This document shows, one piece after another, positions 6,531-14,273 of a stretch of DNA of 34,608 nt. The stretch comes from Alphaproteobacteria bacterium (GTDB lineage: Bacteria > Bacteroidota > Bacteroidia > Chitinophagales > Chitinophagaceae). The stretch spans positions 1 through 34,608 of the forward strand of contig JASGCT010000023.1 of the NCBI GenBank assembly GCA_030053915.1. The letters run 5' to 3'. The notes under the pieces are model-generated. The model saw only the letters and a program-made list of their open reading frames with translations. It made no database searches and was not told the origin of the DNA. Position 1 is the first letter of the stretch, and each line of letters begins with the position of its first letter. Both the position numbers and the translations under genes were made by a program.

Positions 6531-8951
6531 ATGAAATATCAAAACATACGTGAAGAAGAACTCAAAAACAAGGTAGTTCAAGACTATTTTTGGCTTTACG
6601 ATTGCTCTAAAATAATCGGCAATATTGATTTTTGTGTTTGTATGCACCAAAGTCAGAAAGAGATTTTTGAACAAGAATCTCTGCTTTGGGCAGAAGCCAA
6701 AAAAGGAGCTTCAGATATATATAAATCACTCGTTCAACTCATTTTAACAATTGGTAAAGCTAGAATTTTTGATAAATTTTTACCTCCTACTTTGTTAAGC
6801 GCCTTCGATGGCGAAAAAATGGCTTTTATTCCTTACAATGATATTCATGATATTTTTTATATGAACGATTTTAACTGGAATGTAACGCCTTCAAATCACG
6901 ACACAAAAGAGTTCAAATTAATTCACAATAAAGTAAAAACAATCATTGATAGCAAAGCACTGCTCTTCAATTTTTTGAATGACGATAGTGACCTCAAAAA
7001 ATTTATCAAAACCAATTTAATTGCCGGTAAACATGGCTTAACCAAAACCAAAATTGACAAAAACAATTTTATGGTCATCTATAATAAATGGCTGCAAGCA
7101 GTAAAACCCACCATTGCCGTAAACTGGGACTTAGCAAAAAAAATTGGCATTATTGATGGCGATTTTTATCTTGCCGATTTACTCTCGCACGAAAACCATA
7201 CTTTAAAAGAAAAACTTTTTGTGTTACTAAAACGCGACCATTATGAACTGGATAGAAAATTAGATGAAGTAGGCATGTTTAGTAGTAAACGAACAGACTT
7301 TTTGGACAAACAAATGGCACATACGCAATTCTGGAATAAATACGACCGACCACCCAAAGAAGATTATTGGGATTATATTGTAGAACGGAGGGATTTATTA
7401 GTGCCGCAAGACGTAAGAGAACGCAAAGGCAGTTATTTTACACCACAAATATGGGTAGAATTATCTCAAAAATATTTAACAGATGTTTTAGGTGAAGACT
7501 GGCAAGACGAATATTATGTTTGGGATTGTGCAGCAGGTACAGGCAACCTTTTAACTGGACTTACCAACAAATATAATATCTGGGCATCTACCTTAGATAA
7601 ACAAGACGTTGAAGTGATGCACGACCGCATCAAAAATGGCGCCAATTTATTAGATGACCACGTGTTTCAGTTTGATTTTTTAAATGATGATTTTAACAAA
7701 TTACCCCAACCACTGCAAGACATCATCAACAATCCTAAAAAAAGAAAAAAATTAGTTATTTATATAAATCCACCGTATGCGGAAATAGCAGGTAATAAAA
7801 TTGGTGTGAACCTAACAAAAATTCACGATAAATATCATAATCAGCTCTCAGATGCAAACAGAGAATTGTATGCTCAGTTTTTAATAAGAATTTACAATGA
7901 AATTCCCAATTGTTTAATTTGTGAATTTTCTAAAATTAAGACGCTTTCTGGTTCACATTTTAAAGAGTTTAGAAACAATTTTAAAGCAAAATTAGTAAAA
8001 ATATTTCTTATTCCTGCATGGACTTTTGATAATGTTATAGGTCGCTTTCCTATAGGTTTTAAAATTTGGGATACATCTAAAAAAGTTAATTTTGAAAATA
8101 TAAACACTGAGGTATTTGATGAATACGGAAATAAAATCGAAGATAAAACTTTATATTCTTATGATAATGTAAGTTATTTTAGCAATTGGGTAACATCAAT
8201 TAAATCAAGTCAAAAAGAATATATTGGTTGGTTAGAAGGTGTAACGAGAAATGATTTTCAATCTCAAAGAGGCATAGTTTTATTAAATAATAAAGAACAA
8301 ATTGCGGTCCCAAGGGGTATTTATATAAGTCGGATTAATTTAATTCCATCTTGTGTTTGTATTACAGTAAGAATTGTTATAAAACATTTGTGGCTAAACG
8401 ACCGAGATCAATTTTTGCATCCAAACAAAAAATGGGAAAAAGATAAAGAATTTCAAAATGATTGTTTAGCACATACGCTGTTTCATAGTCAAAATCGTAT
8501 TAGCAGTAAATACGGCATAAACCACTGGATACCTTTTACCGAAAAAGAAGTTAATGCCAGAGAAAAATTTGATAGTGATTTTATGACCAATTTCATAAAA
8601 GGTAAACCAAAGCCGCCTTCAAAATTACCCAAAATTATGAATATGTTATTTGAAGACCAAGCCCCTTATTATACAAGCGACCCTTTAGAGTTCTCAAAAG
8701 CTGCTGCCGCTGTGTTTGATGCAGGTCGTGAACTCTGGAAATATTATCACCAACAACCCAAATCTAATGTCAATGCCTCTCTGTATGACATTAGAGAACA
8801 TTTTCAAGGCAGAAATGATGCCGGCAAAATGAACAACAAAAGTTCAGACGAAACCTATATGAATTTAATAAACAACTTGCGAGAAAAACTAAAACTTCTT
8901 GCCTTGAAAATTGAACCCAAGGTTTATGAATATGAGTTTCTGAAACAATAA
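6531..8951 (+). CDS. type IIG-like restriction enzyme: fused nuclease and N6-adenine methyltransferase
   Basis: This 806-aa protein combines DNA cleavage and modification. The N-terminus carries a PD-(D/E)xK-like pattern: Asp33 in GNIDF, then Glu55-Ala-Lys57 in WAEAKKG. The methyltransferase core has motif I DCAAGTG (332-338) for S-adenosylmethionine and motif IV NPPY (413-416), the gamma/N6-adenine type. The segment WTFDNVIGRFPIGFKIWDT and the C-terminal part containing FQNDCLAHTLFHSQNRI and HWIPFTEKEVNARE match single-chain type IIG or type I-like methylases known from Campylobacter and Bacteroidota. The C-terminal third presumably recognises the target. It is shorter than Eco57I-type enzymes (about 1000 aa). 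No separate restriction, specificity or helicase gene is adjacent. It stands alone between unrelated genes, as expected for an acquired defence gene. The recognition site cannot be read from sequence. Confidence 0.82.
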   Translation: MKYQNIREEELKNKVVQDYFWLYDCSKIIGNIDFCVCMHQSQKEIFEQESLLWAEAKKGASDIYKSLVQLILTIGKARIFDKFLPPTLLSAFDGEKMAFIPYNDIHDIFYMNDFNWNVTPSNHDTKEFKLIHNKVKTIIDSKALLFNFLNDDSDLKKFIKTNLIAGKHGLTKTKIDKNNFMVIYNKWLQAVKPTIAVNWDLAKKIGIIDGDFYLADLLSHENHTLKEKLFVLLKRDHYELDRKLDEVGMFSSKRTDFLDKQMAHTQFWNKYDRPPKEDYWDYIVERRDLLVPQDVRERKGSYFTPQIWVELSQKYLTDVLGEDWQDEYYVWDCAAGTGNLLTGLTNKYNIWASTLDKQDVEVMHDRIKNGANLLDDHVFQFDFLNDDFNKLPQPLQDIINNPKKRKKLVIYINPPYAEIAGNKIGVNLTKIHDKYHNQLSDANRELYAQFLIRIYNEIPNCLICEFSKIKTLSGSHFKEFRNNFKAKLVKIFLIPAWTFDNVIGRFPIGFKIWDTSKKVNFENINTEVFDEYGNKIEDKTLYSYDNVSYFSNWVTSIKSSQKEYIGWLEGVTRNDFQSQRGIVLLNNKEQIAVPRGIYISRINLIPSCVCITVRIVIKHLWLNDRDQFLHPNKKWEKDKEFQNDCLAHTLFHSQNRISSKYGINHWIPFTEKEVNAREKFDSDFMTNFIKGKPKPPSKLPKIMNMLFEDQAPYYTSDPLEFSKAAAAVFDAGRELWKYYHQQPKSNVNASLYDIREHFQGRNDAGKMNNKSSDETYMNLINNLREKLKLLALKIEPKVYEYEFLKQ

Positions 8952-9060
8952 ACTGAGAGGCGCCGTTGGCTATAAAAATAATATAGAGTACATATAACTA
9001 AATATGACATCTACCCCAAAATATTTATTAACTCTCAAAATACGATAAAAATCTACCCCC

Positions 9061-10494
9061 CTATCGTAACGATTTTTTGTTACGATTAAAATAATTAGAA
9101 ATATAATATAAAGGGAAGCCAATCAAAGTCAACAAAACACCTAAGAATGAGTTCACTACAGGAATCTTGCCTTCAAAAAAATGTTTAAAATCGGTATAAA
9201 CAGTGGTTATTAAAAAACACAGTACAAAACCAATAAAAATAATAGGAAGAATGGGATAACCAATTACTTTATAAGGACGTTCAACCTTTTTCCACTTATA
9301 TCGTAATACAAATAATCCAACGCCGCTAGCACCGTAATAAAACCATGATACAAATACCAACATATCGGTTAAAATATCAAAAGACCCACTAAATACTAAA
9401 ATAACAGCCCAAATTAAATTTATCCATAAAGCGTTAGCAGGTGTTTTATATTTAGGATGCTCTTTGCCCGCAATAGGTAAAATTTTATACCCTGTACCAA
9501 AAGAATAGGTAACTCTAGAAGTAGATAGAATACAGGCATTAGCGGCACCGAGTGTTGAAAAAATAATTAAAATTGTTATAAATGTTGCAGCTTGGGGGCC
9601 CCAAACTATACCAAAAGCCGTACTCGCAGCTAAAGGCGTTTTAGCTATCGTTCCTAAGGGTAAAATATATAAATAACTTACATTGACTAAAAAATAAATA
9701 ACAATACAAGTGAGCATTCCTAAAAACAAATTTTTGGGAATGTTTTTTTGAGGATTTTCAATTTCTCCAGCAACAAAAGTAATATTATTCCAACCATCAA
9801 AAGCCCAAAATACCGCAGAAACACAAGCCATATAAGACCCAAATGTGTTAAGGTTAAACGGGATATGAGCAGTTTGGGTATATAGATTTGTCCAGTTGCC
9901 TTTACCCGAAAACAATAAACCACAAATTAATAAACCAAATCCAAGTACTTTGATAATGCTTAATAATTTTTGAACCGAAGCACCTAAAGAAGTGCTATAC
10001 ACATTTAGAATGGTAAATATTAATAAATACCCAGCAGTGAGCAACTTTAACCCAAAATCTTTTAAGAAATAGATATGCCCAACATAAGGAATCAAAACAT
10101 GATATTTTTCTACAAGGTCGTTTGATACATTGGGGAGCTGAATCATAAATCCGGTGAAAGTAGCCCCAATATAGGCAATAGAAGCGTTTCCAGCAGTATT
10201 AAATACGACGATCGAAGCCCATCCGTACGAAAAGGCAAAGGTTTTGCCAAACATTTTTTCAAAAAAAACCAATTGACCACCCGTTTCTGGTATCATGGCG
10301 GCAACTTCAGCATTACTTAAAGCGCCTATTAAAGTTATAAAACCCGCAACAATCCACACACTTAAAATAAGTAAGGGGCTATCTAATTGGTTTGCCATAT
10401 AGGTTGGCTTCATAAAAATGCCAGAACCAATAATACCACCTACTATTAAAGCTAAGGTTGCTTTTGAATTTAATTGTCTTTTTAACTCAGACAT
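9061..10494 (-). CDS. APC-superfamily amino acid/amine permease
   Basis: This is a 477-aa inner-membrane transporter with about 12 hydrophobic segments. The N-terminus has the APC hallmark GGIIGSGIFMKP (TM1 substrate-binding loop), and AGEIENPQKNIPKN is the conserved cytoplasmic loop of the amino acid/cationic amino acid transporter branch. It begins 3 nt after the stop of the upstream Rieske oxygenase on the same strand, so the two form an operon. The natural inference is that it imports the oxygenase substrate or a related amine, although betaine or carnitine would more often enter through a BCCT or ABC system. An 8-bp hairpin (9063-9086) spans its last codons. Confidence 0.85.
   Translation of the reverse strand: MSELKRQLNSKATLALIVGGIIGSGIFMKPTYMANQLDSPLLILSVWIVAGFITLIGALSNAEVAAMIPETGGQLVFFEKMFGKTFAFSYGWASIVVFNTAGNASIAYIGATFTGFMIQLPNVSNDLVEKYHVLIPYVGHIYFLKDFGLKLLTAGYLLIFTILNVYSTSLGASVQKLLSIIKVLGFGLLICGLLFSGKGNWTNLYTQTAHIPFNLNTFGSYMACVSAVFWAFDGWNNITFVAGEIENPQKNIPKNLFLGMLTCIVIYFLVNVSYLYILPLGTIAKTPLAASTAFGIVWGPQAATFITILIIFSTLGAANACILSTSRVTYSFGTGYKILPIAGKEHPKYKTPANALWINLIWAVILVFSGSFDILTDMLVFVSWFYYGASGVGLFVLRYKWKKVERPYKVIGYPILPIIFIGFVLCFLITTVYTDFKHFFEGKIPVVNSFLGVLLTLIGFPLYYISNYFNRNKKSLR
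9063..9086 (-). terminator. hairpin at the end of the permease gene
   Basis: ATCGTAAC (9063-9070) and GTTACGAT (9079-9086) form a perfect 8-bp stem around an 8-nt T-rich loop, overlapping the last codons of the permease. Downstream on the minus strand there is no clean U-tract, so its role as terminator or 3' protector is uncertain. Confidence 0.35.
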
Positions 10495-10497
10495 CGC

Positions 10498-11577
10498 CTA
10501 ATTTGAAATATAATTATATATCAACTCATGAAAATGGTGGGTACCCAATTCGCGGGTGGGGGCATAACGTCCATGTTGATAAAAACGAGATTGTAAACCT
10601 TGTTGTACGTGTTGAACAATTTCTTGGTCTTCTAATTCAACCCCAACCACATCGCCACCTGCACCTAAATTCAATTTTGTGTCATCTAAAATAAAACTTA
10701 AAAACCGAACGCGACAGGTATCACTTGCTATAGGTTCTACGATATTTAACGATAAGCCCCAAGGATAAAAATTGAACATCATATTCGGGAAAACCCAAAA
10801 ATAATAAGCACAAATAGATTGCTTGTATTCGGGGTGATTCGGTTCAAATTCAAAACAATCGCTGGGGTTTTTACTGTAACCAACACTTAAATTTGCTAAT
10901 TCGTATCTTTCAAAAGGATATTGTTGAAAATCTAAGATTGTATTAAGTTTGGGATGCACAAAAGGTACGTGAAAGCCTTCTAAATAATTTTCGCAATATA
11001 GTGCCCAATTCGCTTTGATAATAAACGACCTATCAGATTGGGCATCAAATTGTAGTTTATCCATCGGAAACCATGCCATGCGTTTCATAATGGGTTCAAA
11101 ATAATTTTTAAAACTTGATTCGTTATTTAAGTTTGTAAATAACATAGGACCCCAAGATTCTATAGGCAACAGTTTTAAATGATTGTTTTCTGGAGTAAAA
11201 TTTGCAACCTCTTTAAATTCGGGCATCGACACAAACTTTCCATCTAAATTAAAAATACGACCATGATATTTACAACGTAAGTTATGTGATTTACATGCCG
11301 AATACGCTAATAAATTTCCCCGATGATTACATACGTTAGGCAAACAATGAAGTATCCCATCGTCCGATTTTGTAACCACCAAAGGTTCGTTTAAATAATC
11401 TTTAAATAAAGTAACAGGTATCACATTATTTACAGTTAGTATAGAATTGGGGATTAAAAATTGCCAACTTTTATCAAATATTTTTGCTTTCGATGCATGT
11501 AAAAAGCTAGCGTCAACATAGAACGACTTGTCAAGTGTTTCTGCGTATTTTATATCTTTGTTTATTGGTTTTAGCAT
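10498..11577 (-). CDS. Rieske non-heme iron oxygenase alpha subunit (quaternary-amine-type active site)
   Basis: This 359-aa protein is the oxygenase component of a Rieske monooxygenase or dioxygenase. The N-terminal Rieske [2Fe-2S] site is C-x-H (Cys83, His85) plus C-x2-H (Cys102, His105). The catalytic mononuclear iron site is His203 and His208 (EGFHVPFVH) with Asp317 (ELEDQE). Three residues before the first His is Glu200. Most ring hydroxylases have Asp at this bridging position, whereas carnitine monooxygenase CntA and relatives have Glu. This and the C-terminal pattern QQGLQSRFYQHGRYAPTRE point to an enzyme acting on a quaternary ammonium compound (betaine, choline, carnitine or similar). 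No reductase gene is in the window. It is co-transcribed with an APC permease. The substrate is inference; the fold and metal ligands are seen directly. Confidence 0.85.
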   Translation of the reverse strand: MLKPINKDIKYAETLDKSFYVDASFLHASKAKIFDKSWQFLIPNSILTVNNVIPVTLFKDYLNEPLVVTKSDDGILHCLPNVCNHRGNLLAYSACKSHNLRCKYHGRIFNLDGKFVSMPEFKEVANFTPENNHLKLLPIESWGPMLFTNLNNESSFKNYFEPIMKRMAWFPMDKLQFDAQSDRSFIIKANWALYCENYLEGFHVPFVHPKLNTILDFQQYPFERYELANLSVGYSKNPSDCFEFEPNHPEYKQSICAYYFWVFPNMMFNFYPWGLSLNIVEPIASDTCRVRFLSFILDDTKLNLGAGGDVVGVELEDQEIVQHVQQGLQSRFYQHGRYAPTRELGTHHFHELIYNYISN

Positions 11578-11612
11578 AGTGTTTTCGTTTAAATTTATAA
11601 ATTAGTAATAAG

Positions 11613-11620
11613 CAAATATA
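11613..11620 (-). promoter_or_regulatory. -7 element of the Rieske/APC operon
   Basis: The minus strand reads TATATTTG, a full match, 35 nt before the start codon at 11577. Confidence 0.45.
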
Positions 11621-11655
11621 CAAAAAATGTGTCAAATTTTTAATTTTATTTGATT

Positions 11656-11689
11656 TTTGTTAAAACTTAACTTTTTTATATTATATTTG
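11656..11689 (+). promoter_or_regulatory. promoter of the SulP transporter gene
   Basis: TATATTTG at 11682-11689 with a TTTG box at 11656-11659. The spacer is 22 nt, slightly long. The start codon is at 11730. Confidence 0.5.
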
Positions 11690-11729
11690 CAAGTTAACAA
11701 AATTAATTATTAAAACAAACCCTCAATTT

Positions 11730-13124
11730 ATGAATCATTCCAAATTTCCAACAACATTTCAAGGTAGATTAAAACTTTTTTTTACTTTTTGGGATGCACG
11801 TTGGGAAGATTTAACCAAAAAAAATTGGAAAAAAGCAGTTTATCAAGATTTTAGCGCAGGGTTGATTGTAGCCATGACAGCGATACCAATGTCAATGGGT
11901 TTTGCCATAGCTTCGGGCATGAGACCTGAACATGGCATTATTGCCGGTGCAATAGCCTGTATCGTTGGTAGAACTTTTGGCGGCTCTAAATATCAAGTTT
12001 ATGGACCAACAGCGGCTTTTATACCTATTATAGCGGCTCTTTTTGCAAAGTATAATCCAGATGGACAAACATTCGAAATGGCTCATGGATTTTTAGTTTT
12101 AGTTTCTTTAATTTCTGGAATTGTATTAATCATCTTAGGGTTTTTGGGTGTTGGTAAATTTGCTAAATTAGTTCCAAATTCAATAATCGTTGGATTTACT
12201 ATTGGTATTGCTGTATCAATTGCTCTTACCAATGTTGAAGACATCTTAGGTATCGAAAATTTTAAGGATTTTATGCAACAAGAAGACGACATAAAAGGCG
12301 GGCTCATTCATAATATTCAACTTGCTTTCAGTAATTTACATATTATAAATGGCTGGTCGATTTTATTAGGAGTTCTTACGTTTGTTTTGGCAAAATATCT
12401 TCTTAAAATTTCTATTTATATTCCAGGTCCTGTAATTGCTATGGCCGCTGCTACTTTTATAAGTAGCACTTGGTTAGCCAATAAAAATATTATTTTAGTT
12501 AAGGACTTATTTGGTTCTATTCCAAATAATTTTTTTAATCTTCAAATGCCTTATTGGCCTTCATTGAGTCATGTCAATGCAACCATTATATTTGACGTAA
12601 TTTATTTTGTTTTTGCTATTGTGTTTGTATCGAGCGTAGAAAGTGTTTTGTGCTCTTCCATGGCAGATAGGTTAGCCAAAAACGATAGAACACCCTTTAA
12701 TCCAGATAAAGAATTTTTTGGACAAGGGTTGGTGCAAATTATTACCCCATTAATGGAAGGATTCCCATGTACAGGTGCATTAGCAAGAACCGCTACAAGT
12801 ATTAAAGCAGGCGCCAAAACACCCTTAGCAGGATATTTTAAAAGTATCTTAAAACTTGCTATGGCATATTATCTTGCACAATATTTAGAATTAATACCAA
12901 TGGCTTGCATTGGAGGAATATTAGTTTGGGTAGCAACTAATATGATAAAGTTTTCAGAAATTAAAGAAATTAAAGCACATGGAAAATTTGAATTTTCTAT
13001 AATGCTTTATACTGCGGTGATGGTACCCTTAACCGACTTTTTAACAGGTGTACTGTCTGCCTTGATTATATATTTTGTTTCTAAATATGTCTTTAGTAAA
13101 CAATCCAAGCTGCCTTTAAAATAA
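11730..13124 (+). CDS. SulP-family anion transporter lacking the STAS domain
   Basis: This is a 464-aa inner-membrane protein of the SulP/SLC26 family, carriers of sulfate, bicarbonate or other anions. N-terminal family signatures are visible: QDFSAGLIVAMTAIPMSMGFA and YQVYGPTAAFIPI, the latter in the substrate-site region. GFPCTGALARTATSIKAGAKTP is the conserved TM8-9 segment. About 10-12 hydrophobic segments continue to near the end. Most bacterial SulP proteins run to 500-700 residues and end in a cytoplasmic STAS regulatory domain. This one stops after VSKYVFSKQSKLPLK and has none; no STAS gene follows. The reading frame shows no sign of truncation by frameshift. The transported ion cannot be decided from sequence. 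Confidence 0.87.
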   Translation: MNHSKFPTTFQGRLKLFFTFWDARWEDLTKKNWKKAVYQDFSAGLIVAMTAIPMSMGFAIASGMRPEHGIIAGAIACIVGRTFGGSKYQVYGPTAAFIPIIAALFAKYNPDGQTFEMAHGFLVLVSLISGIVLIILGFLGVGKFAKLVPNSIIVGFTIGIAVSIALTNVEDILGIENFKDFMQQEDDIKGGLIHNIQLAFSNLHIINGWSILLGVLTFVLAKYLLKISIYIPGPVIAMAAATFISSTWLANKNIILVKDLFGSIPNNFFNLQMPYWPSLSHVNATIIFDVIYFVFAIVFVSSVESVLCSSMADRLAKNDRTPFNPDKEFFGQGLVQIITPLMEGFPCTGALARTATSIKAGAKTPLAGYFKSILKLAMAYYLAQYLELIPMACIGGILVWVATNMIKFSEIKEIKAHGKFEFSIMLYTAVMVPLTDFLTGVLSALIIYFVSKYVFSKQSKLPLK

Positions 13125-13172
13125 TATTATTGCTTTAATAAAATCAAGGAGTTTTACAATAATGCCACATTA

Positions 13173-13697
13173 TTAATTTGTTACAACAATTGCAAAATCT
13201 TCGTCTGTTAGTTTTTTTGAATGTACCGCTTTGTATGCTTTACTATAATCTTTTTTATACTTTTTAAGGTCAACTTTATTAACAAAATTTTTACCAATTA
13301 TTTGAATTTCGGAACCTTCCAAAGATGGGTTTACAATAGACAACGATTTGTTATTTAATGTGATTTCGTTAGCTGATTTTACACTATTATCATCATATTT
13401 TAAAATTAATTTGGCAACAGATTGCCCCGCATTATGAATACATGTTTGAATAGTATAAATATCCACTGGCACGCCTTCAATTATATTAACCACAAACTCT
13501 TTATTAATAACATCATATTCAATTCCTTTAACAAAAGGAAGTTTACTTAAACTTTCTCGAGATACATTTGAACATACTAAACAATGTGCCCCCTCAATTT
13601 TTATATACGCTTTTGAAATTTGAGAACTAGAAAATTTGGATAAAAGAATAAATACTGTCAAAAAAATCAATAATTTTATGTTTTTCATAATTTGCAT
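13173..13697 (-). CDS. secreted protein with heavy-metal-associated (HMA)-like domain
   Basis: This is a 174-aa predicted exported protein. The leader MKNIKLLIFLTVFILLSKFS is followed by a roughly 65-residue domain resembling HMA metallochaperone folds. It carries the metal-ligand pair C-L-V-C (Cys39 and Cys42) in EGAHCLVCSNVS, then the strand-helix-strand region KLPFVKGIEYDVINKEFVVNI. A third Cys (CIHNAG) follows. The C-terminal 80 residues are unrecognised. An exported HMA-like domain would bind Cu(I) or another thiophilic metal, but the usual GMTCxxC is altered, so metal binding is inference. The start could be Met1 or Met4 (13688). It converges on the SulP gene with 48 nt between them. 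The nearest -7 match lies about 200 nt upstream. Confidence 0.65.
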   Translation of the reverse strand: MQIMKNIKLLIFLTVFILLSKFSSSQISKAYIKIEGAHCLVCSNVSRESLSKLPFVKGIEYDVINKEFVVNIIEGVPVDIYTIQTCIHNAGQSVAKLILKYDDNSVKSANEITLNNKSLSIVNPSLEGSEIQIIGKNFVNKVDLKKYKKDYSKAYKAVHSKKLTDEDFAIVVTN

Positions 13698-13892
13698 TTT
13701 AATAAATAATTAAATAAAGACCAAAGGTTTTTATGATACCCCTAAGTTGATAACGTAAAAAATATGAAAATATTTTATGAATCCTAATTTGTATTGATAC
13801 AACCTGAACTTTAATAAAACGAACCCTTGTAAATTTTAAATTAAAAGTTATGTTTTTAAATAGCATTGGGGTTCTTGTTTCTAAATTGGGTA

Positions 13893-13900
13893 CAAAATTA
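13893..13900 (-). promoter_or_regulatory. possible distant -7 element for the HMA-like gene
   Basis: The minus strand reads TAATTTTG at 13900-13893. It would give a leader of about 190 nt. No -33 box is found at normal spacing, so this is weak. Confidence 0.25.
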
Positions 13901-13990
13901 GATAATAAAATTCTAATTTTTTAGTTTTTGGCAAAAATTAAGTAAAAATTATCTTTTTTTTATAATTTTACAAAAATTTAACAATTTTTT

Positions 13991-14022
13991 TTTGGCAAAA
14001 TGGTTTCAAACCCCTAATTTTG
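13991..14022 (+). promoter_or_regulatory. promoter of the small secreted protein/PDZ operon
   Basis: TTTG at 13991-13994 and TAATTTTG at 14015-14022, separated by 20 nt. This is a textbook Bacteroidota promoter. The first start codon is at 14057. Confidence 0.7.
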
Positions 14023-14056
14023 CATTTACTAAACATTTCGTAACAAAAGTTTATTT

Positions 14057-14260
14057 ATGAACAAACATTTTTTAACAATCGTTTTAACTTTATGTACGAT
14101 TCTTTTCGTATATGCTCAACCCAAAATTAAAACACCACAAAGTAAACAAAATAAAAAAATAACGAAATCAATAAAAAAAGTTCCTCAAAATGCCAGTTGT
14201 AAATCTCAAAAACCTATATTAGATTTAGACTTTATAAAAATGAACATTGGAAAAATATAA
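14057..14260 (+). CDS. small basic secreted protein, unknown function
   Basis: A 67-aa protein I do not recognise. It has a clear signal peptide (MNKHFLTIVLTLCTILFVYAQ) and a lysine-rich mature part of about 46 residues with a single Cys in NASCKSQKP. It is the first gene after a strong promoter and ends 13 nt before the PDZ-protein start, so the two are probably co-transcribed and the products may act together in the envelope. Shortness and lack of a known family leave some doubt that it is translated. Confidence 0.5.
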   Translation: MNKHFLTIVLTLCTILFVYAQPKIKTPQSKQNKKITKSIKKVPQNASCKSQKPILDLDFIKMNIGKI

Positions 14261-14273
14261 AATTATAAAATAT

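Larger units (their letters stand above)
13698..14056. other. 359-nt AT-rich divergent intergenic region
   Basis: It separates the HMA-like gene (minus) from the small secreted protein/PDZ operon (plus). It holds the plus-strand promoter at 13991-14022 and a weak minus-strand -7 at 13893-13900. A 24-codon open frame starting near 13850 is not credible. I see no riboswitch or repeat. Confidence 0.5.

Noticed and set aside
6531-8951. Type I or BREX system methylase subunit
   Set aside because: No hsdR, hsdS, pglZ or brx genes are adjacent, and the chain has its own nuclease-like motif.
13173-13697. Part of a copper P-type ATPase
   Set aside because: The protein has a signal peptide and ends after 174 residues without ATPase motifs.
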